Shown here: piece by piece, positions 33,644 to 45,157 of the stretch
Layout: every line of letters begins with the position of its first letter
Position numbering within the stretch: position 1 is the first letter of the stretch
Origin: Zygnema cylindricum
Lineage: Eukaryota; Streptophyta; Zygnematophyceae; Zygnematales; Zygnemataceae
Direction: 5' to 3'
Assembly: GCA_037447655.1 (NCBI GenBank)
Contig: JBBHKE010003121.1
Span: 186,001-250,000 of the forward strand
Length of the DNA stretch: 64,000 nt
The notes under the pieces: model-generated
The model's input: the letters and a program-made list of their open reading frames with translations, nothing else
Database searches by the model: none
What the model was told of the DNA's origin: nothing
Made by a program: the position numbers and the translations under genes

Positions 33644-34461
33644 TGTTGTCTTTTTGGAAAGCTTTCAGTCTCAGAGCAACGTAGCTACTTTAGAGACAAA
33701 GCAGCGCAGCTGCTATACAGACAGAGCAGCGCAGCTGCTATACAACAGAGCAGCGCAGCTGCTATACAGCAGCGCAGTTGTTATACAGCAGAGTAGCTGC
33801 TATACAACAGAGCAGCTGCTATACAGCAAAGCAGCGCAGCAACAGAGCAGTTGCTATACAGCAGAGCAGCGCAGCAGCACAGCCGCGCAGCAGCGAAGCT
33901 GCAACACATACAGGACAAAGGCTACCATGATTATATTTGATATGGTCCGTACAAACAACGCAACGTCTAATATTCTTAATGTGATTATGTACAGGATAGA
34001 GCAACTGCGATAGATACGATTCTAGTAAGCTTAGTCATAGCTCAGTGGTAGCTTAGTGATAGCTCAATGGTAGCTTGACAGATTAGTGGTAGCTTGGTGG
34101 TTTGATGTACCTCTCAAGTATAATGGTGTTGCCAGTTCAACACAAGTATAAGACTTAGGACTCATAACATATTTTGTATCCAGACATCCAAGTAGAAAAA
34201 CTTCAGATAGTTTTGGGAAAATTCTGAGTATTATATCTTGAGTGTTGTCGTGTCAATTGTGCTATAACTTTGGGAGTTATCAGTGTTTATTCTACTCTAT
34301 ATTCTGATAGAGTTTTGTGAGGTTTAGATGCTTGTATAAGACTTGGTGAGCACTTAAGAACAGCTTTTTGGTAGGATTCTTGATAGCTTCTGAGAGTGTA
34401 TCATGTCTACTTCTACTACTACTGCTGCTCCTCCACCTGCACGAGTGGTTGTAGAACAACA
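33644..34461 (+). repeat. 3' LTR, family 2
   Basis: Starts TGTTGTCTTTTTGG after the polypurine tract, holds an expanded GCAGCTGCTATACAG minisatellite, and ends GTAGAACAACA. Downstream sequence is unrelated Ty3/gypsy remains. Confidence 0.85.
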
Positions 34462-35225
34462 CATTTTTCTAAGTGGATCGAGTTGGTGTTTTTGCCCCGT
34501 AAGGAGTCCAAAGCAATGGCAGATGCCTTTTTGAATAGAGTTTTATCCTAATTCCAGGCGCTTACGAAAGTTCTAACCAACCAAGGCTCCGAATTTGTCG
34601 GAGAATTTTCTAACCTCTTGGAATAATTTTTGGTCGACCATCGGCTGACTTGCCGTGTCCACTCGTAAGGCGTTGGCTTGGCTCAAATGTGTATACAAAC
34701 AGTGAAGCGGTCACTACAAAAATATGCGGTTCAAAAGACTTGGGGAGTGGGACAAGAGAGTGCTTTGGATAGCTATGGGCTACCGATATTGCAGGCATGC
34801 TTCTCTCCTCTCCTATAGCCCTTATTTCATTTTATTTGGACAGCATCCCATCTTGCCCAGGGCTGCATTGGCCCAAGCAGTGGTCCTTCGAAGATGGATG
34901 ATAAGACAGTCGAAAAACTAAACGGCGACAGAGCCAAAATTTTCCACGGAGATATGCCTCTCCCAATGGGAAATTTGCAAGAGGCTCAACACGGAGATCA
35001 GTGATGGTATTCTCGACGCCAGAGCGATAGTTATGTGCCCAACAGGGATGATTTTTACCTTTGTATATCGAATGCAATAGAAAAAGGACACGCTGGATAT
35101 TTCTACCGGAAAAGGTAATTTTGAAAGTGGTCGAAGTTTCCAACAAAGGGGTTCTTACATTGGAAAGAAGGGATGGTCAAAGAATTAAAGAGAATCAGAT
35201 CAACTTGGCCCCTTGCCATCTCTAG
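34462..35225 (+). pseudogene. Ty3/gypsy integrase C-terminal relic
   Basis: Conceptual frames (shifted several times) give FSKWIELVFLPRKESKAMAD and LTNQGSEFVGEF, the gypsy integrase core with its second Asp changed to Asn (normally TDxG). SPYFILFGQHPILPRAAL is the typical region after the catalytic Glu. LKVVEVSNKGVLTLERRDGQ with an ending NLAPCHL then stop is the usual C-terminal tail. Stops and frameshifts throughout mark it as dead. The family 2 element ends exactly where it begins, so family 2 may have inserted into it. Confidence 0.75.
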
Positions 35226-36335
35226 GGATTGGAAGATGAACCAACCTTCCACTTGACTTACTTTGCCAATCCTCTTTCTTGTTCATCCAATTGCCATCAG
35301 TCCTCCCAGCTGCCCGACATATTGGTCTGCAATTTACTGTGGTCAATGTTGGCACTAATCCTCTGTCCCTTCCTTTTGGAAGCTACAGCCTGTACCCTCC
35401 ACCACCTGGTTTTGTGGGAAATGCGAATGGAGTGGGTAATTGTATTATTATCTTAGTCACGACTGACTAAGGGGGGCAGAAATTGGGATATTAGCCTGAT
35501 TACCGAAAACCAAATCCCTTTCCGCGGTTATGGGGGAAGGAAGGGGGAGGGGATCACTTTCGCTTTCTCCTTCCACTCTTTCTTATGCCCTGTCCCATAA
35601 TATCTCACATTAGGAAGCATATGTATGGGAGGGATGTGGGCAACATTGGGCATGATCATCATTTTGGGAAGCATTCGCATTCGGGGTTTATTTGCACGAC
35701 CCCAATGCCGACGACTCTGGGCTGTGGGCCCTTTCCTCACGTTAATCAGGCTTGCTTGACAGCAGTCAAGCTAATTTGCTTTACAGGCACACCTTTATAT
35801 CACCAAGGATTTCGGTGACCTTTCCCACCTGTACTGTCATCACTATACGAAGGAAGGAATGCACCTAGTCAAACGAGATTCTTGGATTTTCCCAATTGAA
35901 CGGATTGCACTTTGTTTCACGCCTAACGGAGGCCGAACGACCAAGTTATACCGTCTCAAAGATTACCATCCGGTTGCATGGAACCATTCGCAACCAGCCC
36001 CTGTGGGGAGTACATTGTAGATTGCCACTTAACTTTCCGGATTTGCATTTAGATTATGCTAGTAGCCGTCAGTAAGAATTTAGTTCAGCCTCAGCTGACT
36101 TTTTTGTCCATAAATTATGTTAGGTCAAAGTATGGCAAGTTAGTGTCCATTTCAGGACTTTGTCTTATAATAGTGGACAGAGTAATTACTTCTGGCCGTG
36201 TATCTAGCCGCAATCCGGAGCACAACTTTTAACCCCGAGTGTAGTACATAGTATTTTATCTTGTGTCAGTTGAATTGCACTTGGTTGCGGCTCATTGGTT
36301 AAAGCATAGCTTTGACTTTTGGACCTGCAATTTTG
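35226..36335. other. Unassigned region with short coding-like frames
   Basis: A frame at 35279-35470 contains LPAARHIGLQFTVVNVGTNP, a Pro/Tyr stretch and GFVGNANGVGN. Its rhythm recalls C-terminal beta-rich domains of phage or large-virus structural proteins, but this is weak. 35585-35818 is open and His/Gly-rich (GHDHHFGKHSHSGF). A 30-base piece CTGTGGGCCCTTTCCTCACG with following TTAATCAGGC recurs at 36878 and 45133. I do not recognise a gene. Confidence 0.3.
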
Positions 36336-36897
36336 ACAAACTTTGATGTACAAGGCACTTGGGGTCGAGGAGACAGGTTGCTTTTCACTACTGTCTCCTA
36401 TGAAAACCCTCAGAAATTCCAACAAACCTTCTTTTTGAGAATATTTGTCTTGTTTTCGACCATATTGCCATCTTGGTTTTGAATCTGTCTTTTGTGGAAA
36501 TCAGAGTCCAGGCGGGTAGTTGGCACTATCTTCCTTTTTAAATGATTTTCAACTTTGTGTTGTTTGAACCTATAAGAGTCTGGTCGGTTCTAAGCTGCGG
36601 ACACCAAAGGTTGCAAGATTACCATACGTTTTTACGAGACTATCGAGGAGGAGTCGCTGCTTTCTAATTGTCATCGTTAATTGTTGGGGTATGTTAAGCT
36701 CGTTTCGTTATATTTCACATTTTCTATCTTTTATTCTCTTTTTTGGGGCGAGGGGATATTGTTTAATCTGGAAATCCAATCATATTTATTGATATATATA
36801 TCTACGTGAGAGTGCATTTGTGTCTTCGTCTAGAGTTCCCTTGTGCTTTAGAGTGACAGATCCGGAGTAAACTGTGGGCCCTTCCCTCACGTTAATC

Positions 36898-38044
36898 AGG
36901 CAAGCCCGACAACTTGAAGTTGGATGAGCTTTTAACTGGACTACGTTTTAAAAGAAATAGTTCAAATCACTTTGTGTATGTTTTCAAGGGTGAAGATGGA
37001 GTACTTTATATTGCTATATTTGTAGATGATTTATTACTTATCAGCAAATCCATTAGTGATATAAACCGCATTAAGGTAGCCTAAAAAACAAGAGTTGAGA
37101 TTAAAGACCTTCGCGAAGCCAAGTATATATTCAGAATATAAGTAAAGTGAGATAGAAAAAATAAGCTAAACATGCTAACTCAAAAAGAGGCTATAGGAAA
37201 TATGTTATAAAAGTTTGAAATGAAGGAGATAATCGGGTGTATAACAGTTATGAAGTTCAGGCAAAAATTAGAGGGAAGTGATTTTGACTTGGATATTATG
37301 GTCAGTGAAAGGCTAAAGTCAGGGGAGGAGGATTTGGTAGCTTCTAAACCATACAAGTAGGTAGTGGGGAGCCTCATTTAATTTATGAATTGTACAAGGC
37401 CTGATATTGCAGTTGGTGTAAGTGTTCTAAGCAGAAGCTTGCACAATCCATTGGTGTTCAAAATAGAAGTTTGCTGAATCCAAAAAGCTCAGAGTGGGAA
37501 GGTTCTAAGATATGTGACAATGACTCAGAACCTCAAACTGGTTCTTGGAGGAGGACTAGTGAAATTGCAGACTTAGAGTGACGCAAGTTATGGCGGCAAA
37601 CCTAGTAGAAAATCAACGACCGAGTTTGTCCTAGAGATTGAAAATGGAACCGCTGTTGGAGTAAGCTCTAAAAGGTCACAGCTCGTCTACAATAAAATCT
37701 GAATACATGGTAGCAAGTTTTGCCCTTAAGGAACTTGTATGGGTTAAGATACTTTTGCAGGAACTTGGCTACATGTAGATTGAACCTCAAGTCATTTGGT
37801 GTAATAATCAAGCAGCTATAGCCATTTCCTCCAATCCCAATCACCACTTTAAGAGTAAATATATGGATGTCACACTTCATTTTGTTCGAGAAAAGGTGCT
37901 TGCTAGAGTCATTAAACTGTGTTATTTACATGATAAAAGGATGATGGCAGATATGTTAACCAAAGCCCTTCCTACCCCTAAGTTATAGTTTTGTAGAACA
38001 GCTATAAGGTTAAGTGAGTTACAGAGTCTAAAGGTTTAAGGGAG
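36898..38044 (+). pseudogene. Copia RT/RNase H relic, unit A
   Basis: Starts QARQLKLDELLTGLRF (the RT region after LKQAPRQW), then FVDDLLLISKS (YVDD box as FVDD), LTQKEAIGNML, FMNCTRPDIAVGVSVLSRS, SDASYGG and a degenerate RNase H tail. At least a dozen stops occur. Closest within the window to family 2. It ends in the polypurine tract GGTTTAAGGGAG at 38033-38044. Confidence 0.85.
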
Positions 38045-39306
38045 TTTTGGATTTAGAAAGCTTTGTCCTTAGTAGATGGGGCTCAGAGGGGAGCTTTAGC
38101 ACTTAAAATATTTGGTCTAAAGTTAGATACAATACTTACCTTTTATAGTATTACAATAGAAAAGAAATAGTGTATTGTACTTTTAGAATGACTTGCCTCA
38201 GCACTTGAGGACCTTGCATGTACTTCGAAATGGCCCCAACGCCCACATACACATGGTAAACATCGAACGAGTGAATTTGCACAATCGGATAGACGAAATT
38301 TGAAGCAAATATCCCGAAAATGTCTTGTACATAAGCAAGTATGAATCATTAATACGAATCGAGTCAACGGACGCGATTGGAGTGGGGACCACAAGTGACA
38401 AAATTTGCCGTACGTACTCAGGTGTTTCGTAGTGCATGACTACAATTGGCGGGACTTTTGTGACCAATGCCGTCTAAGCGGCAACAACATTAAATGTACG
38501 GTTTTATATTGTGAATATATGAAAAACAATTGTTTGTAGTTAAGCACATTGGGAAATAGTGTTTCATTCTTTATTTTGTGGCAAGTTGCAATTCAGGTTT
38601 TGGAAGTACTATGGGTAAACTGACGTACAATTTTAGTATTTTGTCGTATCGTGGTACATTAATACAGTTCGAGGTGTAAACATCTGATTTGACGGTTTCC
38701 ATTACACATACAGTTCGAGGTGTAGACATCTGATTTTATGTTGAGCATTAGACACTCACTCAGTATAAAAATTTAGGACTTAGTGAAATTTATGTATCCA
38801 GTTTTGAGACTATGATAATCTAAAGGCAATTTTAGGGAAACTTCTAGATGCTATGTCTTATGGTTTACCGGATCAATTAGGCTCTAATTTTGGGATTGGA
38901 TCAATTAGGATGTAGTTTTGGGAATTGGCAGTGTGTTAGGTGTTATGAATTTGCGCTTAATTTGGTGTGGATTGGACTTTAGGGTTGGACTTTGTAGTGT
39001 ATGAAAAACAACTTTTTAATAGAATATAAGAGGTGTAATTTTGGAAATTGGCAGTGTGTATCGTGGACTTTGTTGTGTCTGAAAGACAACTTTTTGATAG
39101 GATGTAAGAGCTCTAATTTTGGGAATTGGCAGTGTGTATGGTGTTTTGTATTTGTGCTTAATTTGGTTTGGATTGAACATTTGGGTTGGACTTTGTAGTG
39201 TTTGGAAAACAACTTTTTCATAGGATACTTGTTAGCTTCTGCTTTTAATCATGTCTACATCTACAACTATTGATGCAGCTCCACCTATGCCAATGGTAAT
39301 AGATAT
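38045..39306 (+). repeat. Family 3 LTR, unit A
   Basis: Begins TTTTGGATTTAGAAAGC (TGTTG degenerated) right after the polypurine tract; this parallels the start of the family 2 LTR. It ends around the segment encoding MSTSTTIDAAPPMPMVIE, the gag start, as in family 2. It contains three copies of an about 80-bp tandem repeat at about 38940-39230 (TTGGCAGTGTGTATNGTG / AACAACTTTTTNATAGGAT). Confidence 0.7.
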
Positions 39307-39381
39307 ATAAATTCAAGAGGAATTATTTGTAAGTTTCTTTCAAAAACGAAGTCAAATGGGAGTGATCGAAAAAAAAATGTG

Positions 39382-40052
39382 AAAATGGTGGCATTTTTGT
39401 GTTGCGAAGGACTTCAACCAGTTTCAATAGTCGACAGTTTAGGTATGATTAATTTTGAATTTAATTTAGGATGGGTTTAATATGTATGTCATTATAACTT
39501 ATACATTGGAGCTACATCACTATTTTCTTTTCATTCTTATCATATCTTAAATTTATATTCGTACGTTTTTTTTTTAATTATTATTATTTGTTTGTGATGT
39601 TGTTGTTTTTGATTTGTCTATCCATAAAAATAAATTGTCTCGATAATACCCTTTTTTATTGATCTTGGTTAGTAATTGTAAGATATTTTCTTATTGTTTT
39701 TTTTTTCCCAAATTTCAAGCATTTTGTCAAACATTATTTGATGTTAGTGTTTCATCCAACAAAAGTGTTGACATTGATCAACTACTCCCGTTTGTGAATA
39801 ATGTAAAAAAAATACATTATACCTTCCACAAAAGATATTCGTAGTTTGATCCAAACAAAACTTAAAGAAAATATTGATAGCAATATTTTTGTCGCATTTA
39901 GGACCAATTTCCGAACCAAGAAAATATAAAGAACCTCATTCATGTTAGTAACCGCTCATTTTATCGAAAAAGAATTTAAACTTCATGCACGCAAGCTTCA
40001 AGTTGACCATTTTCCGGAGGAAAAACATACCGCGCAAAACGTTTTAACGGCA
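39382..40052 (+). pseudogene. hAT-type transposase relic, unit A
   Basis: The piece MVAFLCCEGLQPVSIVDS is followed by GTATGATTAA, a T-rich 240-base intron-like stretch, and CAAATTTCAAG, then FCQTLFDVSV. Later frames read SLIQTKLKENIDSNIFVAF and VTAHFIEKEFKLHARKLQV, which match the order seen in hAT transposases with a BED finger. Stops and one frameshift break it. N-terminal BED finger and the C-terminal dimerisation domain are missing. Confidence 0.65.
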
Positions 40053-40089
40053 AAAAATAACCAAATTTGAAATGTCTGAATTTGATGTT

Positions 40090-41100
40090 TTGGAAAAGTG
40101 ATCATCATAGACTTAGCACACTCAATCAAAGCCCTATTGAGTCTCTCAACAACACCATTTTGTTATAGATTGTACAGAACAATAAACTCTTGAGAAATTC
40201 CATTTTTTTTCAAGTAATCAATTAATACATTTGTCTCTCCACCATTTGTTACATACTCTCCACCGTTGTCAGAACGCAAAACAAGGATTGAGTTCCAGTG
40301 GAGTTTCTCTGCCCAAATCCGGTAAAACTTGAAATGCATGAAAACCTCACTCATCTCATTCATGAAATAAACTCGTCTGAAACGCGAGTAGCTATTTGTG
40401 AAGGTGACAATGTATTTGCAGCCACCAAGGGAAGGGACTTTGGCGGATCCCCAACTATCTCAGTGGATAAGGCCGAGAAGATCAGGCCGAGAAGATCCTT
40501 TGCTCGGTGATGTGAAAAATGAGGTAAGGGAAGCTTATGAAGCTTCTCGAGAGCACAACCATCACAAACATGGGACTCTTTTTGACTAAGTGGAACACCT
40601 TTCATCATATTAGTCTTAACCATCGTTTCCAATATGTCATTATGCACATGCCAAGTCTTTTATGCCACATAACATTTTCAGAAAAGACAATGGAGTATTC
40701 AAAATCCGCTTTATTAAGTAAGACCATCTGATACAACATGTTTGGGTCTTTGGTTCTCAGTAAGGCTTATTTATCATCCTTTCTTACTATTTTTTTGCCT
40801 TTGCTCTAAAGAACATCAAGTCCCTTACTTTATGCAATAGAGGTAGAAAACACATTTTTCTTAAATTTTGGAACATATAAAACGTCATGCAAAGTTCTTA
40901 TTACAGATTTCCCATTATTCCAAAATTCAAATCTATGTTACCTTTAGCATTTGCTTTACTTGTAGCACCACAAACATGAAAGTTATGATAAGTAGGGATA
41001 AGTGGCATATCATTGACATATGATTTGTTCCAATATATGTATGAGAAACTACCGTAATCCATAATCCACCCGAGATCTTTCTCTCCCTCCTTCATCTTGG
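40090..41100 (-). pseudogene. Copia protease and integrase relic, minus strand, unit A
   Basis: Read on the minus strand: EGEKDLGWIMDYGSFSYIYW (protease region; DYG replaces DSG) at 41095, then CDGCALEKLHKLPLP (pre-integrase) near 40,570, and LRSDNGGEYVTNGGE (second integrase Asp) near 40,260, then a stop and NGVVERLNRAL near 40,150. It stops abruptly against the hAT relic near 40,090. Confidence 0.82.
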
Positions 41101-41149
41101 CGAAAAAAAATAAAACTCAGTGTCATCAACTTAGGGAAACTCACAATCT

Positions 41150-41880
41150 GTGATATTTATTCTTCTATATCTCCTTCACCGGTTTCTATTTTGCCGCAAA
41201 AAAAGCCATAATTTTGATTTGAGGCCTCGGTGTAAACGGGGCTTTTACTTTCTATCCATTTCGATAAAAACATGTTTCACACGCTTTTATATTCAAAGGG
41301 CAAGATCTGAACAAATGACAACCTTCTCCATCACCTTCACCGGTTCCTCTTTTTCTGCAGAAAAAACTGCAACTTTGATTTGAGGCCTCGGTGTAAATGG
41401 AGCTTTTACTTTCCATCCCTTTCGATAAAAGCATGTTTCAAATGCTGTTATATTCAAAGGGCAAGATCTGAAAAAAATTCCATTTTTATAGTAATAACTG
41501 ATTTCTAGATTTGTTATCTCTATGAAATTGAGCACCTTCTCAATCTCCTTCACCGGTTCCTCTTTTTACCCCAAAAAAGTCGCAGTTTTGATTTGAGTCC
41601 TCGGTGTAAATGGGGGTTTTACTTTCCATCCCTTTTGATAAAAACATGTTTCACACGCTTTTATATTCAAAGGGCAAGATCTAAGAAAAATGACCATCTT
41701 CTCCATCTCCTTCACCGGTTCCTCTCTTTCCGAAGAAAAAGGCGGAGCTTTGATTTGAAGCCTTGGTGTAAATGGAGCTTTTGCTTTCCATCATTTTCAA
41801 TAAAACCATATTTCACATGGTTTTATATTGAAAGGGCAAGATCTAAACAAATTACCATTATTATAGTAATAACTGATTTC
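41150..41880 (-). repeat. Four-copy duplication inside gag, unit A
   Basis: A 150-165-base unit (plus strand: CTCCTTCACCGG ... TTGATTTGAGGCCTCGGTGT ... TTTTATATTCAAAGGGCAAG) occurs four times. Units 2 and 4 are each followed by the same 70-base spacer (TAGTAATAACTGATTTCTAG), so a doublet plus spacer was itself duplicated. On the minus strand each unit encodes CETCFYRKGWKVKAPFTPRP or a close form, probably derived from the gag zinc-knuckle region. Confidence 0.8.
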
Positions 41881-42529
41881 TAGATTTGTTATCTTTATGA
41901 AATTGATCATTGTACAATTGCTTTCGAGAATTAAATGTCAGCTGAGTAACTTCTTCTTCTAAAACATACTCTATAGCTGTAGGAAGATTTAACTTAGACT
42001 TATCTAGCTTTTTCATATGAGGCTCCTCATACATATTAGGAACCCCCCTTACTAAAATCATAACCTGATGATACTCAGAAAAAGATCCCACTGAGCATGC
42101 ATTTTTTGCTATTAAAAGTCTGAAATTATTGCAATACTCTACCGTGCTTTTGCCTGTATATTTATATTCCAAGATCACCCAGCAGTTATAACATCATATT
42201 GTGCATTAATTCTATGTCTTTTTCAAAGCATCCCAGATTTTTTATGCTTTAGTAGCCTGAATGTAGGACATATGCAGCTCCGTAGAGATCATTAATTTTA
42301 TCAAATGAAGAGCCTGCTCATACTTTTGATCATAATTGGCATCATTTTTTGCCATGGATCCATTAACAAAATTAAAAAGCTTCACTAATACAAAGTAATT
42401 CCTGATAAAACCTGCCCTATATGAGTATTTGCATCCATCAAACATTGGAATTCGTGAAGGTAGGTCCGTGACGTGTTGTTTTAAGACAAATAATGGTATT
42501 GAAGACGACAACGATCGAAGTGTAGTCAT
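41861..42529 (-). pseudogene. Copia gag relic, minus strand, unit A
   Basis: Starts MTTLRSLSSSIPLFVLKQHV at 42529 and continues LPSRIPMFDG, aligning with the gag starts of families 1 and 2. A break near 42,240 leads to a second frame (42178-41861) with YKYTGKSTVEYCNNFRLL, LVRGVPNMYEE and EYVLEEEVTQLTFNS. It then enters the repeated segment. Confidence 0.82.
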
Positions 42530-43365
42530 CTCAAAACTAAAACAAGCATGTAAGTTTCACAAAAAATCTGTCTAAAAAACAAAAACCTCAACAGTTGGTA
42601 ATTCACAAACTAGAGATGCAATAACTTTGCAAATCTTTAAGAGTTGGTAATTCACAAACCATAGACGCAACAACTCTGCAAATGAACTAAAATGTAAATG
42701 ACAACAGGAGGAACACACATAAAAAATATAAAGTAATTTTGTTCAGAGATCTTTGAGATATTCTAGATAAACTTACCAAAATCTGAATACACGTTTTGAT
42801 ACAAATTGTTCCTAACTTCAAAATGACTAAGTCCTACATACATACACTGAAGCAACACCTACTAAATGTACAAAGGCATAACGGCAGTACAGCTAGCTAC
42901 CTGACACAACTACACAACTACTGTGCGTATACCCGAATAAACAAGGTATGTCATATTGAAAACCATCTACACTAATTAACTAATTAGCAAAGAGACAAAA
43001 TTATGTTCTACAAATATGTACATCGACATTTGGTTCAAAACGCTCCATGGGATTACCATGAATATATTCGTTCTTTCGTTAGCATCTGTCAACGCCCTCG
43101 CCCTCTGTTCGCCATTCATCAGCTTGTTGGTCAAATTGGGTCGCGTAGGTTTTGTCGGTTCAATCTGATTCCGATCTTACATTCTGAGGTGAACGCGACA
43201 AACGTAGGAATTTTTGGTCCTATAAAATTTTAAGATAGTTCCACGTAAATGTTTATCCTTTTTGGGTTTGCGGATGCTCATAAACTTTAGACGAGCATTT
43301 AGCATATTTTTGGAGGTGTAAATTATATTGAAGTAAGGAGAGCTATGTACTTAGACGTTTTATTA
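42530..43365 (-). repeat. Presumed LTR of the minus-strand copia relic, unit A
   Basis: Placed by position only: it lies immediately upstream of the minus-strand gag start and contains no gene. A 28-base word GAGTTGGTAATTCACAAACC is repeated near 42,592 and 42,640. I could not match it to another LTR in the window except its duplicate in unit B. Confidence 0.4.
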
Positions 43366-44582
43366 GAGGTATCCTAGAGGCTTCTTAGAAGTTGTTCACT
43401 ATGAGGACTTATGGAGGTCTCAGAGTTTTAGGTTATGGGCCCACCCTCTAAGGTACCAATATTTTATGGAACAAGCTTTATATAGTGGGAAAGTATGATG
43501 ATAGGAGCTCTATGCGAAAAAAGGTTTTGGGGGATAGTGAGTGGACAGTTGGGGCGTCCATCAAGTCTTGGAATCCCTCCAAGGTTTCGATGAAGCAGAT
43601 TCACCAGGAAAGAGGATCCACCTTCAACGGAGGAAACAGAGGAAGGAGAGGTGGTGGACAAAGGAAAGGAGAAGGAGACAACCACACCAATAGGAATTGG
43701 TTCGGCATTCATGTCACCTATTCCGAGGAACGAGGAGAATGATATTGAACCCTGGGACTTCAACAATATGGCGGCAAAGCACTTCATCCTACGCCATCTC
43801 ACTCAAGGACTTGCATGTCCTCATTTGCAGGTAGAAAGGGCATCCGATCTTTGGATGGCTCTCATAAAGATGTACAAAAGTGGTACAATTTAGCAACAAC
43901 AGCTGGCTGATAAAAAAGTTAAGGAGTATGTATACAAAAAGGGGAAGATGTTAGATTTTTGCAATGAGCTTGCTACACTCTTCATGGAGCTAGAGAGAGC
44001 GGGAAAAGATTTTAGTGAAAAAGAAAAGGTTAACTGTTTTATGATGAAGTTACCTGATAAGTTCGAGAACATAGTCAACCGTCTGCAGGACTTGGCGGAC
44101 TCAAGATGGATATGGAACTCAGTGGTAGGGATGATTCTCATTTGGGAGAATACAATTGTGATCCGAAAGGGAGGAAAGAGTGGCTAAGCCTTGGCAATTG
44201 CGATCGATTGGAGGAACAAGGATTCCCGAAAACCGGTGAGAAACTATGAGGGAGGGAGCAGAAAAATCAGACCGACGAGTTTTCGGACCAAGGGCTCCAA
44301 AAGGTTTATGTCATTTTGTAAGAAACCTAGGCACTATATGGTAGAGTGCACTAAACTAACCGAGCTTTGGTTAAAGGAGGGGCAAACCGGTGATACCTCG
44401 AGAGGAAAGAAAAAGGCCTTGTGACACAAGTACATGAGGCGGAATCCGAGGGCGAGGACGATGAGCTCATTTTAGATGAGGAGTTGGAGGCGAAAAACGA
44501 GGTCGAAATTCCACGAAGGTAGAAATGTGCTTACGGTGGATTGAAAGGTGAAGCAGGCTGGATTATAGATTTAGGTGCCTTG
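43366..44582 (+). pseudogene. Family 1 LTR end, gag and protease-start relic between the duplications
   Basis: 43366-43430 matches the last part of the family 1 LTR (TATCCTAGAGGCTTC). GGTTATGGGCCCACC at 43431-43445 is an intact half-tRNA primer site. Gag follows with frameshifts: LRHLTQGLACPHLQVERA, MLDFCNELATLFMELERAG, then a zinc knuckle (FCKKPRHYMVEC, first Cys lost by a 1-base change), and IPRR-like and GWIIDLGA (protease DSG region). It is cut at that point by the start of unit B. Confidence 0.85.
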
Positions 44583-45157
44583 GGTTGATGTATAAGGCAC
44601 TTGGAGTCGAAGGAGATAGGTTGCTTTTCACTACTATCTTCTGTGAAACCCCGTCTATGTGAAAACCCTCATAAATTCCAACAAACCTTCTTTTGGAGAT
44701 TATTTGTCTTCTTTTCGACTTTATTACCATCTTGGTTTTGAATCTGTCTTTTGTGGAAATCAGAGTACTGGCGGGTAGTTGGCACTATCTTCCTTTTTGG
44801 GTGATTTTAGACTTTTTGTTGTTTGAACCTAAAAGAGTCTGGTGGGTTTCGAGCTGCAGACACCAAAGGTTGCACGAGTACCATACGTTTTTACGAGACT
44901 ATCAGGGGAGGGGTCGCTGCTTTCTAATTGTCATCGTTAATTGCTGGGGTATGTTAAGCTCGTTTCGTTATATTTCACATTTTCTATCTTTTATTCTCTT
45001 TTCTGGGGCAATGGGATATTGTTTAATCTGGAAAGCCAATCATATTTATTAATATATATATCTACGTGATAGTGCATTTCTGTCTTCGTCTGGAGTTCCC
45101 TTGTGCTTTGGAGTGACAAATCCAGAGTAAACTGTGGGCCCTTCCCTCACATTAATC

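Larger units (their letters stand above)
28579..34461 (+). mobile_element. Older Ty1/copia element (family 2), inactive
   Basis: LTRs at about 28579-29368 and 33644-34461, a polypurine tract TTTAGGGGAG at 33634-33643, and decayed gag, protease, integrase, RT and RNase H in between. The LTRs differ by roughly 15-20 percent plus indels, so this copy is much older than family 1. The left LTR edge is placed by weak alignment only, and no target duplication could be confirmed. Confidence 0.85.
36336..43365. repeat. Segmental duplication, unit A (7.03 kb)
   Basis: Starts near TGATGTACAAGGCACTTGG and ends ...TTAGACGTTTTATTA. It corresponds over its whole length to 44583-51625 with few substitutions and small indels (for example, A has an extra 12-bp GAGAAGATCAGG near 40,485). 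The contents are all transposon remains in the same order in both copies. Confidence 0.92.

Noticed and set aside
38979-39221. Repeated peptide frame with PKLELLHPIKKL units
   Set aside because: It is antisense to the tandem repeats of the family 3 LTR; a repeat artefact.
41593-41883. 96-codon plus-strand frame rich in RFYIQRARS units
   Set aside because: Shadow of the minus-strand gag repeats.
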